A stretch of DNA of 64,000 bases from Strongylocentrotus purpuratus (GCF_000002235.5 NW_022145597.1:25014923-25078922), one strand, 5' to 3'. Positions 53,701 to 60,309 are shown, numbered from the stretch's first letter. The notes: a model not told the origin generated them from the sequence alone. Made by a program: numbers and translations.

Positions 53701-55181
53701 TTTAATGTGCCTCCAAACATTTGTAAATAGTTTTGCGTGCTCAGTCGTGCCTAATACTTCTGTCACGATTATGATTTTTATATGGAATAAGATATGAGCT
53801 TTCCAATGATGTTTATTTTGTTAATATGATCAATTCAAAATAAGTTCCTGTCTTTTGAAAGCCATGCTGTACCAAAGATGTAGCACCCATCCACATATTT
53901 TGGACAGTTTGGTTTCAGACACTTCCACTCCAGACAGTCTGGAATCAATGTCAGTTCATCGATGATATGCACTTTAATTCAAATAAAACTTACCAATTGA
54001 AAGGAGACTACATGATCCATTGGCCCCCGCTATTAACTGCAGAAAAAAAAGATACCGGGAAAAATGCAATCACACTTAGTGGGCAAAAGCCCTGTAAATT
54101 ATTGTCGGGGAATGATTTTTGCAGAATAGAGAACCCATATATTTTCAAATACCATTGCAACTCCAGGCTGTTAATCGACCCCTTCAGATGGATATTTCCT
54201 TATCTCTTGAATACATTGGTCAGAATAACTTGATTATAAAAACAAAACAAACAAACAACAACACTAGCAACACAAAAAGGGATGGCCCCGCCTCATAAAC
54301 AGTTGCGACCAATTACAACTTATTTGCGATCGATACCAATCGCAACCAAACTAGAAAGGAGACTGTTATTGGAGGATTTGCGATTGATTCGGATCATCGA
54401 TCGCAACTCTTTTTACGACGGGGTCCAATATTTCAATTTGAGAGAGTTGAATCGTGTAAACATATCGGAGTCGAATTGATAAAAATCTCTCATTGCCTTG
54501 AAAATATCAGATTGCAAAGGAAAGCTAGTTCGGGATAACATATGCTCAAAATTACAAAGAAATAAGCAAATAAGGAAGCATTAAAATAGTATACAATGCA
54601 TTTAAAGAGTGTGATTCCATCTTAGATATTAAGATGGTGGTATGGGGTAATTATGGAGGAAAAAATTGTTATGAAATCTTCAAAAAATTAAAAAGAAAAG
54701 TTCTCGTCTCATCAACAATAAATCTTGGTAATCATCTACAAAGAAAAAAACTCGAACTTCTGAAATGGGACTTCCTCGCAGAGAGAAACATTTTAGAGAG
54801 AAACATTTATAATATTGATACAAGGATGTATATGGTTCTGCCAAACTAAGCCCCATTTTATGTTGGTGAGAAGTTTCCACAACGAACCGTGTCTATGTTA
54901 CATCCGTCAAAGAATTCTTTATATTGAAATTATTCCTCGAAAAACCGAGGCCAGGAAACCCTCATTTATGTAGAGAGGTGGGCAGGTCAGGCGCGGATCC
55001 AGGATTTCTTAGGGGAGGGGGCCCAACTTTTTTTTTTTTTTGCTCCCGAAAATTTGAAAATCGCGCCGGCCGAAAAGTCGCTCAGTGGGGGGGGGGGGGG
55101 TGTACAGAGCACAATTTTTTTTTTTTTTTTTTTTTTGCTCCCGAAAATTTGAAAAACGCGCCGGCCAAAAATTCGCTCAGT

Positions 55182-55243
<62 letters not shown>

Positions 55244-56127
55244 TCCTTTTTGATCCTCAAAAAAATTCCAATTTGCACCCCCCCCCCCTTGAGCGCCAGG
55301 GGGGGGGGGGCCCAACCCCCCAAAATCGTAAAAATCACGTGATTTTACATGATTTTTTTCTCAAGGGGGGGCCCGGGCCGCGAATTTTTTTTCCGTACTC
55401 GAGAGGGCAAAAATCCCATGTGCGCATGCGCGTGGACTTATGATTTCTCTGCTACTTCCCATACGAAATGTACATGTATTCGCATGTACTGTGCACGATT
55501 CGCGTTCTACGAGTAAACGATGGCATAGTAGTCTTCAAACACAGACAACTTAGGCCTAGGCCCTATATTAAACAAATAATTGTAATAATAAAGAGCAGGG
55601 CATTCTGAGTCGAATTCTTTTTCGATATAGGAGTAGGCCTAGATCTAGACGGGAAAAAAAGGATAAAATGAATAACTCCGTTGAGCATCAATATTTTGGG
55701 CCTATAGTGCTACACCAGATTCAATTTTATTGATTTCTGAAGAAGAAAACATTATAGGCTAGGCCTAAGTGCGGAATGTGTCGAATCAATTTTACAACTG
55801 AATATTTGTCTTGCTTTGTCTTTCCGTTCGTGCCCACAATCAAGATGATTGAATCATTTATTTCATCATGTGTGTTTGTTCTATCACGATTTTATTATTA
55901 ATTTGACCATGGATTATACTGACAAAGGAGTTATTAGACCAAAGTTAGAAATATTATTACAGAATGACGGTTTTGAGAAGGCCAATAAATGACCTCATGG
56001 TGTGTGGGTTTTGTTCAGAGCCAGAAGGGCATTCGTTGTGTTAAGAGTTAACATCCTTCTGGCTCTCAGCAGACCATGATTATAAATAAAAGTAATACAG
56101 AGAGTGCGAGCATACTGGAGGGAGGGC

Positions 56128-56163
<36 letters not shown>

Positions 56164-58712
56164 TATGGAGAGAGAGAGAGAGAGAGAGAGAAAGAGTGTG
56201 AGAGAGCAGTGGCACAATACATAGGCCTACCATGGGGTCTGGAATCATTAAACTACACAAACTTGCATAAAATCACTACTCATCAATACACAATATATTA
56301 TTATGTCCTTGCAGACTACTATACTACACTCTACACATTGAGATGCATTTCTAACGCACGCACCAGTAGGGTCTGAATCATACAACTACACAGACTTGAA
56401 TAAGCACATCGCGACACATACGCATATTGATTTGTCAAACTGGCAAATCAGAGTCTGTGTTTGAAGACTACTATGCCATCGTTTACTCGTAGAACGCGAA
56501 TCGTGCACAGTACATGCGAATACATGTACATTTCGTATGGGAAGTAGCAGAGAAATCACAAGTCACGCGCATGCGCACATGGGGTATTTGCCCTCTCGAG
56601 TACGGAAAAAAAATTCGCGCCCGGGCCCCCCCCCCCCCTGGATCCGCCACTGGGGCAGGTAAAGGGAACCCGTTTTCAGAGAATATTCAGAATGCCCCTC
56701 ACATCGCGACATTCAAATCTACACTGGCAAATATTAGTAATGATTCATATTTGCTTATCGAATTATCCAAAGTAAAGCAGTTTCAATTATTAGTTAGTAC
56801 AAATCAAAACTCCATTTCCTATGATATGTAAATATAGTTTTCAATGTAAGGACCAAATAAGATACAAATGTATTGTCTTGATAACAAAAAATCTTAAGTA
56901 GAGGAATTCATGGTTTTATTATTTTGGGGGGTTGACAGCAACGAACGTTTGATACCCATGTGGTGTTACAATTCCACACGAAATAGAAGAATGTAAACAG
57001 AAGTTTCTGGCCGAGTCGTTTTCAGAATTTTCGTTCCGTTCATCCCACGAATCTCTTTGTCGAGAATTCTGTGCGCTTCTCTACGTAATCAGACTTTTGC
57101 CATTTTGTTCATATTCTTTTCTTTAATTAGTTAAAGTTATGACGGCCCCTTTATCTTTGATATGAACGATTTTTGTTTAAAATACATTTCTTTATAAGGA
57201 TTACAGAAGATACACAAATTCAATAACGCTTTGCATCTTGGTCTTCGATCTAAAAATTAACAATATTGAATGTGAGCAGGCACCTCTTAACAGCTCAGTT
57301 AAACCATGGACCTATTACGGATGGACATTCATCATTTTCTTAACGAATTCATTGTGATTGTCTCCGTCAATGTCGTCTCAATAACATTCCGTACATGTTT
57401 CTTCACTTTGATCTCATGATGGTCACCGCCAAAAAGCCGGGCCAGAATCAAGATAGTGATTTTAAACATGTTAATCTACATGCGCAGAAGATAATAACTC
57501 GCTTAAATCATGGAAAATTGATGTGCAGTTCAGATTTATAATCGGAAGTTGTTGTTCCGTGTATTGTATTTTATTTCGAAAAAACATGTTGATATTATCA
57601 GATAGAGGTTATATTTTGATCGGTTGCGATTTAAAATCCCGTTTCCCCCAATTTCCTCATAATATTCCAGAGTTACAACGCACAGGGATAATAAAGATCA
57701 TGGCCTTCTAATTGTTTTATAAGGTCATGGGTGTGTGCGAAAGTGTGCAAATCAGTAATAATACATTTCATAACACCCAAATCGTCTGTTTTTCAACTTT
57801 GCTGCTCCCCATTGGGGATGTTTTTATTTAAGACACACTCTTACAGACCACACCATCCAAACAAAACCCAAGAGAGGGAAACTGCTCCTTTGTCAATGAC
57901 CGAAAATGCCTGAGCAGTCGTTATTGATAAAACAGCTGAATGTTCTCATTATGCACATAATCAGAAGGCGGTGACTATCATTGGATCAAAGAAAGAATCA
58001 CGTTGAATGTCCATCCGTGTAATAGGTCCGTGTCAAACCACCAAAACTACAAACCGACTCCAAAATTATTTATCACAATAGGCCCAATCTATTTGATTCT
58101 TCTTAAGTCTTACGGCTTTAAATGGGATGAATAGGAAAACGGAGATGATTGAGGAAAAAGATACGAAATTGGAAAATTGATTTCTATCAGATTTTTGTCT
58201 AGCGTGGATAAAGTGAACCATATTCCTTTTATTTATTTTTTATTTGAGATGACAAAACATGAATAAATGAAAAGGTCTTCATTATTCCCCTAAGAAATGT
58301 CAACGCTACATTATTGCATTTTGAAAGGCAAAAACTTTTTTTTTCTAACTCTAGCTACGACAAAAAAAAAACATTACTTCCCTAAAGCATAATCACTTGT
58401 TTCCAGATAACCAGTCAAAAGGATGGTAAGAAATTTTATATTTCTATTTCTTTCGAGTTACTGTATATTACAAAATGTTTAGCCACAAAAATTGTTGTTT
58501 CAGTGTCTTCATCCCGTTACTTAATCCTTAATTCAACTTATTTTAATTTTTGTATTGAGTGTCCGCAAAACGTGGGGTAAATTATCCTTTAAACTAAGAA
58601 ATAGTAAACATGTAAACTGTAAACATTAAACAAAATCTCGGGAACTTACCACACTCAGAATTAATCCAAGAGTTATCAAATCACCAAGACTCTGTCCACC
58701 TTGATTCTCCAT
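21233..58712 (-). CDS. Gene B: complete adhesion GPCR, 21 coding exons, 930 aa
   Basis: Predicted cell-surface adhesion GPCR. Exons read right to left, and each is listed separately. Every junction has GT..AG, codon phases agree throughout, and the summed CDS (2793 nt) is divisible by three. Residues: signal peptide about 1-28; Cys module 1 about 29-130; Thr/Gln/Pro stalk about 130-318; Cys module 2 about 319-423; linker about 424-529; GAIN-like region about 530-600; GPS about 601-645 ending CRSTHLTSFAVLLS, with predicted cleavage after Leu635; 7TM about 658-893 with the class-typical Cys718 (start of TM3) and Cys788 (CWL in ECL2); tail about 894-930. GPS plus 7TM identify the family. The ectodomain modules match nothing I can name, so ligand and pathway are unknown. 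Gene A is its tandem paralog. UTRs are not resolved. Confidence 0.9.
21659..22334. mobile_element. 676-bp non-autonomous DNA transposon, TTA target duplication
   Basis: Terminal inverted repeats AGGCCCGGTCACACAG and CTGTGTGACCGGGCCT, flanked by TTA at 21656-21658 and 22335-22337. A 3-bp TWA duplication is typical of PIF/Harbinger. GC-rich inside with repeats of CAGCGTGTTGCTAGCGCGCT type; no transposase. In the last intron of gene B. Confidence 0.8.
22785..22826 (-). CDS. Gene B exon 20: end of TM7
   Basis: 42-nt micro-exon, 14 codons, GVCILIFHCLQVPV. Fits the G-x-F/C-I-F-I-F-x-C segment that follows FGLQ in this family. Acceptor TTTTTTTAG, donor GTAAGT. Confidence 0.85.
23617..23752 (-). CDS. 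Gene B exon 19: TM6 and TM7
   Basis: 136 nt. AMARALLILLPILGLTWFSG (TM6, with the family motif LLPILGLTW), then AVTSITTSDDVIF and the TM7 start FQYLFTISFGLQ. Donor GTTTGT is weaker than the others but in the correct phase. Confidence 0.93.
23816..23895. repeat. Two poly-G runs near gene B exon 19
   Basis: Runs of about 14 and 13 G at 23823-23837 and 23881-23894, in the intron just upstream of exon 19. G-quadruplex candidates. Confidence 0.7.
24234..24319 (-). CDS. Gene B exon 18: TM5 and third intracellular loop
   Basis: 86 nt. FNSMILFFVMKSFMALKANA then KKDELDKI, a helix followed by a charged loop. Long T tract before the acceptor; donor GTAAGT. Confidence 0.92.
24649..24715 (-). CDS. Gene B exon 17: ECL2 and start of TM5
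   Basis: 67 nt. VCWLRHDDYTIYVFVGCVFA then VLL. CWL is the conserved ECL2 motif; its Cys is the usual disulfide partner of TM3. Donor GTATGT, phase 0. Confidence 0.92.
25414..25480 (-). CDS. Gene B exon 16: TM4
   Basis: 67 nt, reading GGSLVVVGVSFGVLYDGYGT then TK. Joins exon 15 in phase 1 across an 8.2-kb intron that holds the tandem array. The Tyr-Gly before the CWL motif is family-typical. Confidence 0.9.
25634..25715. mobile_element. Degenerate hAT-like MITE remnant
   Basis: GACGGATCCAGAGG at one end and CCAGGATACGCCCCTG at the other resemble the CAG..GGATCC ends of the hAT-like elements further right. A similar fragment with a 14-G run is at 25831-25861. Confidence 0.4.
25915..32442. repeat. 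Tandem array of four ~1.5-1.9-kb units in gene B intron 15
   Basis: Units begin near 25919, 27775, 29363 and 30891, each opening ATGCAATCGTGTC and closing with a GCAATGACGAA..TTCGTCATTGC palindrome (27745-27768, 29333-29356, 32411-32434). About 27.37-28.98 kb and 28.96-30.57 kb are almost identical at period 1588 bp; I saw one difference (27553/29141 region). Units 1 and 4 are more diverged. No unit has an open frame above about 75 codons, and a 74-codon frame open in units 1 and 4 is broken in 2 and 3, so it is probably not coding. Confidence 0.85.
32755..33006 (+). pseudogene. Possible broken exon of a captured host gene (P2X7 C-terminal-like?)
   Basis: An open stretch encodes an acidic-then-basic segment (DGDDGRRGRAAAALPQAYQP, EPEARETGRKRV), then a stop. 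After a frame change comes DFTRLDPNDRENW at a GTGAGT donor (33006). The last motif resembles the NTDWC lead-in of the P2X7-type C-terminal domain often carried by invertebrate repeats. Weak; no zinc-binding part is visible. Confidence 0.25.
33695..33842 (-). CDS. Gene B exon 15: TM3 and start of TM4
   Basis: 148 nt. IICKTIAVTLHYLFTSALAW then TMIEGVFLYRTTAV, the typical TM3 pattern (C..I....HY.......W...EG..LY). Cys718 should pair with Cys788 in exon 17. Donor G|GTAGGT. Confidence 0.93.
34480..34760. repeat. Two ~70-bp direct repeats between poly-C and poly-G runs
   Basis: 34550-34615 and 34632-34699 share ACCCGT(A/G)TTGACTT, ACACA and TTTTGCTGAAAAGGGGG. Flanked by C and G runs of 9 to 18 bases. 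In gene B intron 14, close to exon 14. Confidence 0.6.
34774..34876 (-). CDS. Gene B exon 14: TM2
   Basis: 103 nt. TWKLLKIQIHMNLAISTALG then QLLFMTMAEMTWNV: matches the K-I-H-x-N-L-x-x-S pattern of TM2 in adhesion GPCRs. A poly-G run of about nine bases lies just beyond its donor. Confidence 0.92.
35267..35373 (-). CDS. Gene B exon 13: TM1
   Basis: 107 nt. PPQGIHAVIQSYLSRVMGAL then SVLSLTVAICIYFATG, a hydrophobic helix. Acceptor CTTGCAG, donor GG|GTAAGT, phase 2 out. Confidence 0.9.
35374..37095. other. Gene B intron 12 with microsatellites
   Basis: ATA/ATG trinucleotide-like DNA at 35405-35620; purine-rich GA/GGA tracts at 36280-36450 and 36910-37080. No exon-like open frame. Confidence 0.6.
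37096..37204 (-). CDS. Gene B exon 12: second half of GPS
   Basis: 109 nt. Contains SGVWSNIGMEVVFANSSLVQ and then CRSTHLTSFAVLLSAK, the canonical C-x-C-like/HLTSFAVLL end of an adhesion-GPCR proteolysis site. Predicted autocleavage between Leu635 and Thr636 leaves a tethered agonist starting TSFAVLL. His634 and Thr636 needed for cleavage are present. In place of the usual second Cys of a C-x-C pair, only one Cys (630) stands before the HLT. Confidence 0.93.
37205..38250. other. Gene B intron 11, nothing further seen
   Basis: A long minus-strand frame reading into exon 12 (to 37559) has no domain and precedes the acceptor, so it is intronic. A poly-C run lies at 38113-38125. Confidence 0.6.
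38251..38294 (-). CDS. Gene B exon 11: first half of GPS
   Basis: 44-nt micro-exon reading AETNAIHCAFIANE, with the first GPS Cys (residue 602). Donor GTAAGT, phase 2 out. Confidence 0.9.
39010..39203 (-). CDS. Gene B exon 10: GAIN-like region
   Basis: 194 nt. Reads QVNFESMDQNDVVGGATNVL followed by hydrophobic beta-like strands (ISLVMIIDIENG, SIDLNGSVIIDFAVDLT). Position directly before the GPS and the strand pattern fit subdomain B of a GAIN domain; the assignment is by position and pattern, not by alignment. Donor GTGAGT, phase 0 out. Confidence 0.85.
39325..39520 (+). repeat. tRNA-like SINE, plus strand, gene B intron 9
   Basis: B-box GGGTTCGAATCCC followed by a tail with TAATGCCTTGTGGCAATTA and TACCCGGTAGAAGAAA. 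A different SINE type from the minus-strand family. Confidence 0.5.
39771..39878 (-). repeat. tRNA-derived SINE in gene B intron 9
   Basis: Same family: TTAGTGCCGTGTCGAGGTTC and B-box complement GTTCGAACCC. Confidence 0.55.
40768..40866 (-). repeat. tRNA-derived SINE beside gene B exon 9
   Basis: On the minus strand the sequence has a tRNA-like A box (GTCTAGTGGTTAAACG) and B box (GGTTCGAATC). Only about the first 25 bp of the same element remain in copy A (about 599-626). Confidence 0.65.
40895..40999 (-). CDS. Gene B exon 9: pre-GAIN segment
   Basis: 105 nt, phase 1 in and out. Reads CPRMTKGFVAGTSLGSESCG, then ATFIIVSDSLNTAD. Polypyrimidine acceptor CTAATAG, donor GTAAGT. The same exon stands at 647-751 in gene A. 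A tRNA-like SINE abuts the exon on its downstream side. Confidence 0.85.
41567..41621 (-). CDS. Gene B exon 8: short linker exon
   Basis: 55 nt, reading RYGESSSASTPGSTVEKR, phase 0 in and phase 1 out. Acceptor is CTGCTTAACAG. An alternative acceptor 36 nt upstream, seen in copy A, is destroyed here (AAG changed to AAA), which supports the shorter exon. Differences from gene A are few and mostly conservative. Confidence 0.75.
42332..42492 (-). CDS. Gene B exon 7: linker after module 2
   Basis: 161 nt, ending FNCSLLDES at the donor TCG|GTGAGT. Reads ESFTFSIQTNSLFTIDEDGL at the start. A second good GTGAGT donor lies 62 nt further on (exon would then start at 42270); using it shifts the frame. 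The short form is chosen because only it keeps the downstream frame open. Confidence 0.8.
43185..43448 (-). CDS. Gene B exon 6: ectodomain Cys module 2
   Basis: 264 nt. Landmarks: ATLENCHPRVSLCSN, DITRLAQNIIACSQPACEGA and ETISIEIEYT. Aligns by Cys pattern with module 1 (NIIQCSEKACTELA against NIIACSQPACEGAL). Donor is GTAAGC. Nearly identical to gene A exon 6, with scattered substitutions such as Val/Phe and Pro/Ala. Confidence 0.9.
43742..43790 (-). CDS. Gene B exon 5: micro-exon opening module 2
   Basis: 49 nt, phase 0 in and phase 1 out, reading GTTVAVEGRCETFKIG. It plays the same role for module 2 that exon 2 plays for module 1. Strongly conserved in gene A (3862-3910). Confidence 0.85.
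44547..45112 (-). CDS. Gene B exon 4: mucin-like TTQP stalk
   Basis: 566 nt. The first ~60 residues are non-repetitive, with landmarks FEATFAGWDDDSYI and NQYHHGDCNEQA. The rest is a run of five-residue units of the type TTQPA/TTQPV/TTQPE, expected to be heavily O-glycosylated and extended. At DNA level the unit is 15 bp, and a higher-order 120-bp duplication is visible (about 44631-44750 against 44751-44870). Acceptor at 45113-45114, donor GTAAGT just left of 44547. Gene A has a 923-nt version of this exon. Confidence 0.85.
45285..47840 (+). mobile_element. 5'-truncated non-LTR retrotransposon (I/jockey-like) in gene B intron 3, antisense
   Basis: Homology to copy A stops near 45285. The RT frame starts abruptly and no endonuclease is present, so the element is truncated at its 5' end. 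After the ORF there is a run of about 46 T (47736-47782), a CT-rich stretch and an AATAAA at about 47816. Orientation is opposite to gene B. Confidence 0.8.
45503..47722 (+). CDS. Retrotransposon reverse transcriptase-RNase H polyprotein, N-terminally truncated
   Basis: 739 codons without a stop from a GTG; the true frame is open a little further upstream. RT: SSYRPIALSSCFAKILERIV, then AIFLDIEKAYDRL (motif A Asp), LPQGSVLSPILYNIMM, and IYADDCVIW (catalytic YADD). RNase H: HIYTDGSK, FRAELAAIVLAL, IFCDSVSALLAI and HGNEMADFYAKS keep all four acidic residues. Near the end is a Cys-His motif, CNNCIGRTETVNHFLTEC (C-x2-C-x8-H-x4-C). RT plus RNase H without a visible endonuclease fits a 5'-truncated copy from the I/Tad/R1-type group. 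The intact frame implies a recent insertion. Confidence 0.9.
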   Translation: MLKQNKDPRKVSSYRPIALSSCFAKILERIVKNRLQWYVEKNNILPPLMTGFRSKRGVTDNIVLLENAIQRSINVGEYTLAIFLDIEKAYDRLCIKGLIYKLSVHGITGNMLEFLYNYLKERTFQVKIGKEESKLYEMYNSLPQGSVLSPILYNIMMSDIPTDELITTSIYADDCVIWMSGNNIEIISNRIQCYLNTLSEWFTKWGFRLSQSKSFPVLFTKNNKAKYPELKLNNDALLFQSKKHFLGLIFDKRLSWKTHIDAVVLRCKKKLNILRCLTGTTWGSSSKSLLMVYRALIRSLLDFGCEAYDSAAQSIKKSLDSIQYQALRICAGALPLTSLDSLQVELGEMPLDLRRQMLADRFRQKIEMHRDHPVILNVKPSWQMELLKLQKNNKPFGCRTELMKHCTIEPYTIPSFPPWKINAPKVSIELSEIVNKHENPSYLRQRSLELISTKWPIQLHIYTDGSKVPSFGISSASFYVPAFSFQQAKRLADHTSSFRAELAAIVLALNWLENINVYVGIVIFCDSVSALLAIKDEKDITFVTEIITLSTKLSYQGKHIHLEWIPSHCGVHGNEMADFYAKSALQNNIEICNKLSFSEIKSIITSKYIKLWQDRWNNSDRSLRHILPTVNQPYECKLNRFEESILHRLRIGVIGLNLDLFRLNIHSTGHCNNCIGRTETVNHFLTECPKYIIERAMLLVETDLSHPQEIMTLLKLSEIVKQKAIVRFVLRTKRLYPNN
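48079..48554. mobile_element. ~476-bp TIR element, gene B intron 3
   Basis: GTTTTAGTTTATAGGCGTTT at the left and AACGCCTATAAACTAAAAC at the right are inverted repeats. Inner short inverted pieces (AAAATAGTCA) also occur. No transposase. Confidence 0.65.
48720..48800. repeat. Purine-rich (GGAAAA)n tract
   Basis: About 80 bp of AGGAAAAG-type repeats. Its antisense frames are low complexity. Confidence 0.75.
49100..49430. repeat. Two tandem ~150-bp repeats and a hAT-like end
   Basis: AGTTGAACTTAA, TTATGCACCAAATCGAGCCA and TGCATCAATTTC occur twice (about 49130-49210 and 49270-49350), each next to a poly-C run. GGCGCCACCCCTG at 49416-49428 reads as a reverse CAG..GGCGCC end. Confidence 0.5.
49490..51005. 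mobile_element. Foldback element interrupted by the 893-bp hAT
   Basis: Left arm pieces at about 49493-49530 and 50424-50547, right arm at about 50836-51000. Pairs include GACGTGGCGATCGAGG, GTGAGAATGTAAGTATACT and TTTCAGCTGTT..GATTTCAGCTAGT. Rejoining the left arm across the hAT restores continuity with the right arm. Confidence 0.7.
49531..50423. mobile_element. 893-bp hAT-like element inserted in a foldback arm
   Basis: Left end CAGGTGCGGATCCAGG; right end is the complement of CAGGCGCGGATCCAGG. Flanks GAGGCCAG (49523-49530) and GAGGCTAG (50424-50431) match at 7 of 8 positions, as an 8-bp hAT target duplication would. Inside are about five degenerate copies of a ~100-bp unit (GCTCATCTGACGGTAATT ... 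GGGGCTCCGCCCCCTGGAC). No transposase frame. Confidence 0.75.
51730..51832 (-). repeat. tRNA-derived SINE in gene B intron 3
   Basis: Counterpart of the element at 6131-6235, with B box complement GAATTCGAACCCC. About 95 bp downstream (in transcription) of exon 3. Confidence 0.6.
51928..52209 (-). CDS. Gene B exon 3: ectodomain Cys module 1
   Basis: 282 nt, phase 1 in and phase 1 out. Encodes a Cys-containing extracellular module with landmarks FSECSSSVRGSVEV, ATEAANNIIQCSEKACTELA and ALTAAITVSYS. Spacing of Cys and hydrophobic residues matches exon 6 of the same gene, so the two are repeats of one module. Exactly the same length as gene A exon 3 (6917-7198). Family not recognised; probably a small disulfide-bonded beta-rich domain (inference). 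Confidence 0.9.
53085..53172. repeat. Poly-C then (AAAT)n low-complexity tract
   Basis: Twelve C followed by about 75 bp of A-rich AAATAAAT sequence, gene B intron 2. Confidence 0.85.
53994..54036 (-). CDS. Gene B exon 2: micro-exon, end of signal peptide and start of module 1
   Basis: 43 nt after a CTGCAG acceptor, donor GTAAGT. Reads LIAGANGSCSLLSI and leaves a split codon completed by exon 3. It finishes the signal peptide and supplies the first Cys of module 1. The gene A counterpart at 8433-8475 has the same length. Confidence 0.85.
54988..56652. mobile_element. 1665-bp hAT-like non-autonomous element with 8-bp target duplication
   Basis: Left end CAGGCGCGGATCCAGG, right end complement CAGTGGCGGATCCAGG, flanked by perfect GGGCAGGT at 54980-54987 and 56653-56660. 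About 170-bp subterminal inverted repeats (about 55380-55560 and 56455-56625, e.g. GACTACTATGCCATCGTTTA). Contains a G run of about 60 (55181-55242) and a GA microsatellite (56130-56205). Absent at the matching site in copy A (near 9290). In gene B intron 1. Confidence 0.85.
58650..58712 (-). CDS. Gene B exon 1: start codon and signal peptide
   Basis: 63 nt, 21 codons, starting MENQGGQSLGDLI and running into a hydrophobic stretch that continues into exon 2 (LILSV + LIAGANG), a typical signal peptide. The donor is GTAAGT. The same exon with the same start and donor exists in gene A at 12227-12289, which supports this ATG. Ends in phase 0. Confidence 0.85.
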
Positions 58713-58799
58713 ATCAGCTCATGTAAAACTATTAATGTTCCACAATTCAATTTATATAATGAATTTTTTCCTAGAAGATTCTATCTGAACGATTAGCTT

Positions 58800-59455
58800 C
58801 AGTCAGAAATTAACATGCATTAATATTGCAGCAGCGTAATCAAACGTTGTCTGTTCTTTTCAATTTTGCCGATCGGAATAAAAAACGCAAAAAACAAGTT
58901 AGTGTCAAATTGAATCAAACATGAAAAATATCAGAATCAGAACGAACAAAAGACCAGTGGAATGTCAATAAATTGATTATGTGTTCACAACGCTAAACAT
59001 TAACATTAAAAATCGTTATTTTTGCAGCAGCGTAATCAAACGATATCTTCCCTTGTCAATTTTTCCGATTGGAACAAAAGATGCGTCAAATGGAATCGAA
59101 CATGAGAAGTATAAGAAGCAGAAACTAACAAAAGACCAGTAGAATCAATAATTTGTTTCCGATAGAAAATAATTAAAATGCATTATTATTGCAGGTGCGC
59201 AAACAATGTCTTCTTTTTTCTATTTTTCCGATCGAAACAAAAAAGAAGCAAAAACGAGTCAATGTGAGATAGAATCGGACATAAAATACGTAAGAAGCAG
59301 AAAAAACAGAAGACCGGCGGAATATCAATACTTTTTTTCTGGTCGAAGATTATTAAAATGCATTATCACTGCAGCAGCGTAATCAAACGATACCTTCTAT
59401 TGTCAATAAGAAGCAGAAACAAACAGAAGACCGGAGGAATATCAATAACTTTCTT
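58800..59455. repeat. ~175-bp tandem repeats upstream of gene B start
   Basis: Counterpart of the 12385-13025 array with the same unit order and about 80% identity by eye. Its retention in both copies close to the ATG suggests part of the 5' UTR intron or promoter region (inference). Confidence 0.75.
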
Positions 59456-60195
59456 TAGTGTTTGCAACACTACACGAATCCTCCAAAACGAGAAAAGGGT
59501 TGATTAAATGGTATGTCTCCTTCGTAAGCTTGAATGATATGCGAATTGTGCTTTTAATTTCTCCTCGGAAGTAGACTGCTTTCTCGCTAAAGAGCTATGC
59601 TGCGAGACGCTGAATTTCTGGATGCCTCACTCAGGTCGCAGAAGCGATGAAAAATATATATGATCCGTGTGATAAAACTGACGAGCAATTCTAAACAAAA
59701 CCGGAAGAAGAAAACGACAGCTCCGAAGTGAGTGATATCAGACTCGATACTGAAGCTCTTGAATTGGGAAACGACTGAAACGGGCTTTCCTGCCAGTTTG
59801 CTTCGTCCACGTGACCCCCAGCGATTAGCCAATCAAAACGGTTTGGAATCCAAACCTTGTTCACATACGCTCCGTGAACTAACGCGGCAAAATGAGTTTA
59901 TTGCGCTTCACACTTTAGCATCTCTTAACATACAGATCATTGAGCACGCGTACCGTACAACTTTGTTGGCGTGCACCGCGCAGCCACCTTCTTGTTCACC
60001 CAATTTGTTCCCATAGTTTATTTGTTATTGATTCCAAAACGATGCGACTCATTCTTAGAAATACAGTTGTTTTTCATCTTGACATAATTCAATATATTTT
60101 CAATACATAGATTGTACGATTGATGAATAAAAAAACATAAAACAGATAACCCCATCCAACCAAACACGCTACTACCCCCTCCCCCCTACTATGCG

Positions 60196-60301
60196 GAGGC
60201 GCGTACGCAGGATTTTTTCAGGGGGGGGGGGGTTAACATTTTTAAATCGGGCCGAAAATTTCGCTTAAACTCCCCCCCCCCCCCCCCTGCGTACGCGCCT
60301 G
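60196..60301. mobile_element. 106-bp hAT-like MITE with 8-bp target duplication
   Basis: Ends GAGGCGCGTACGCAGG and CCTGCGTACGCGCCTG around poly-G and poly-C. Flanked by ACTATGCG at 60188-60195 and 60302-60309. Absent from copy A. Confidence 0.85.
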
Positions 60302-60309
60302 ACTATGCG

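Noticed and set aside
55082..55443. Glycine- or proline-rich frames
   Set aside because: Translation of homopolymer G/C runs.
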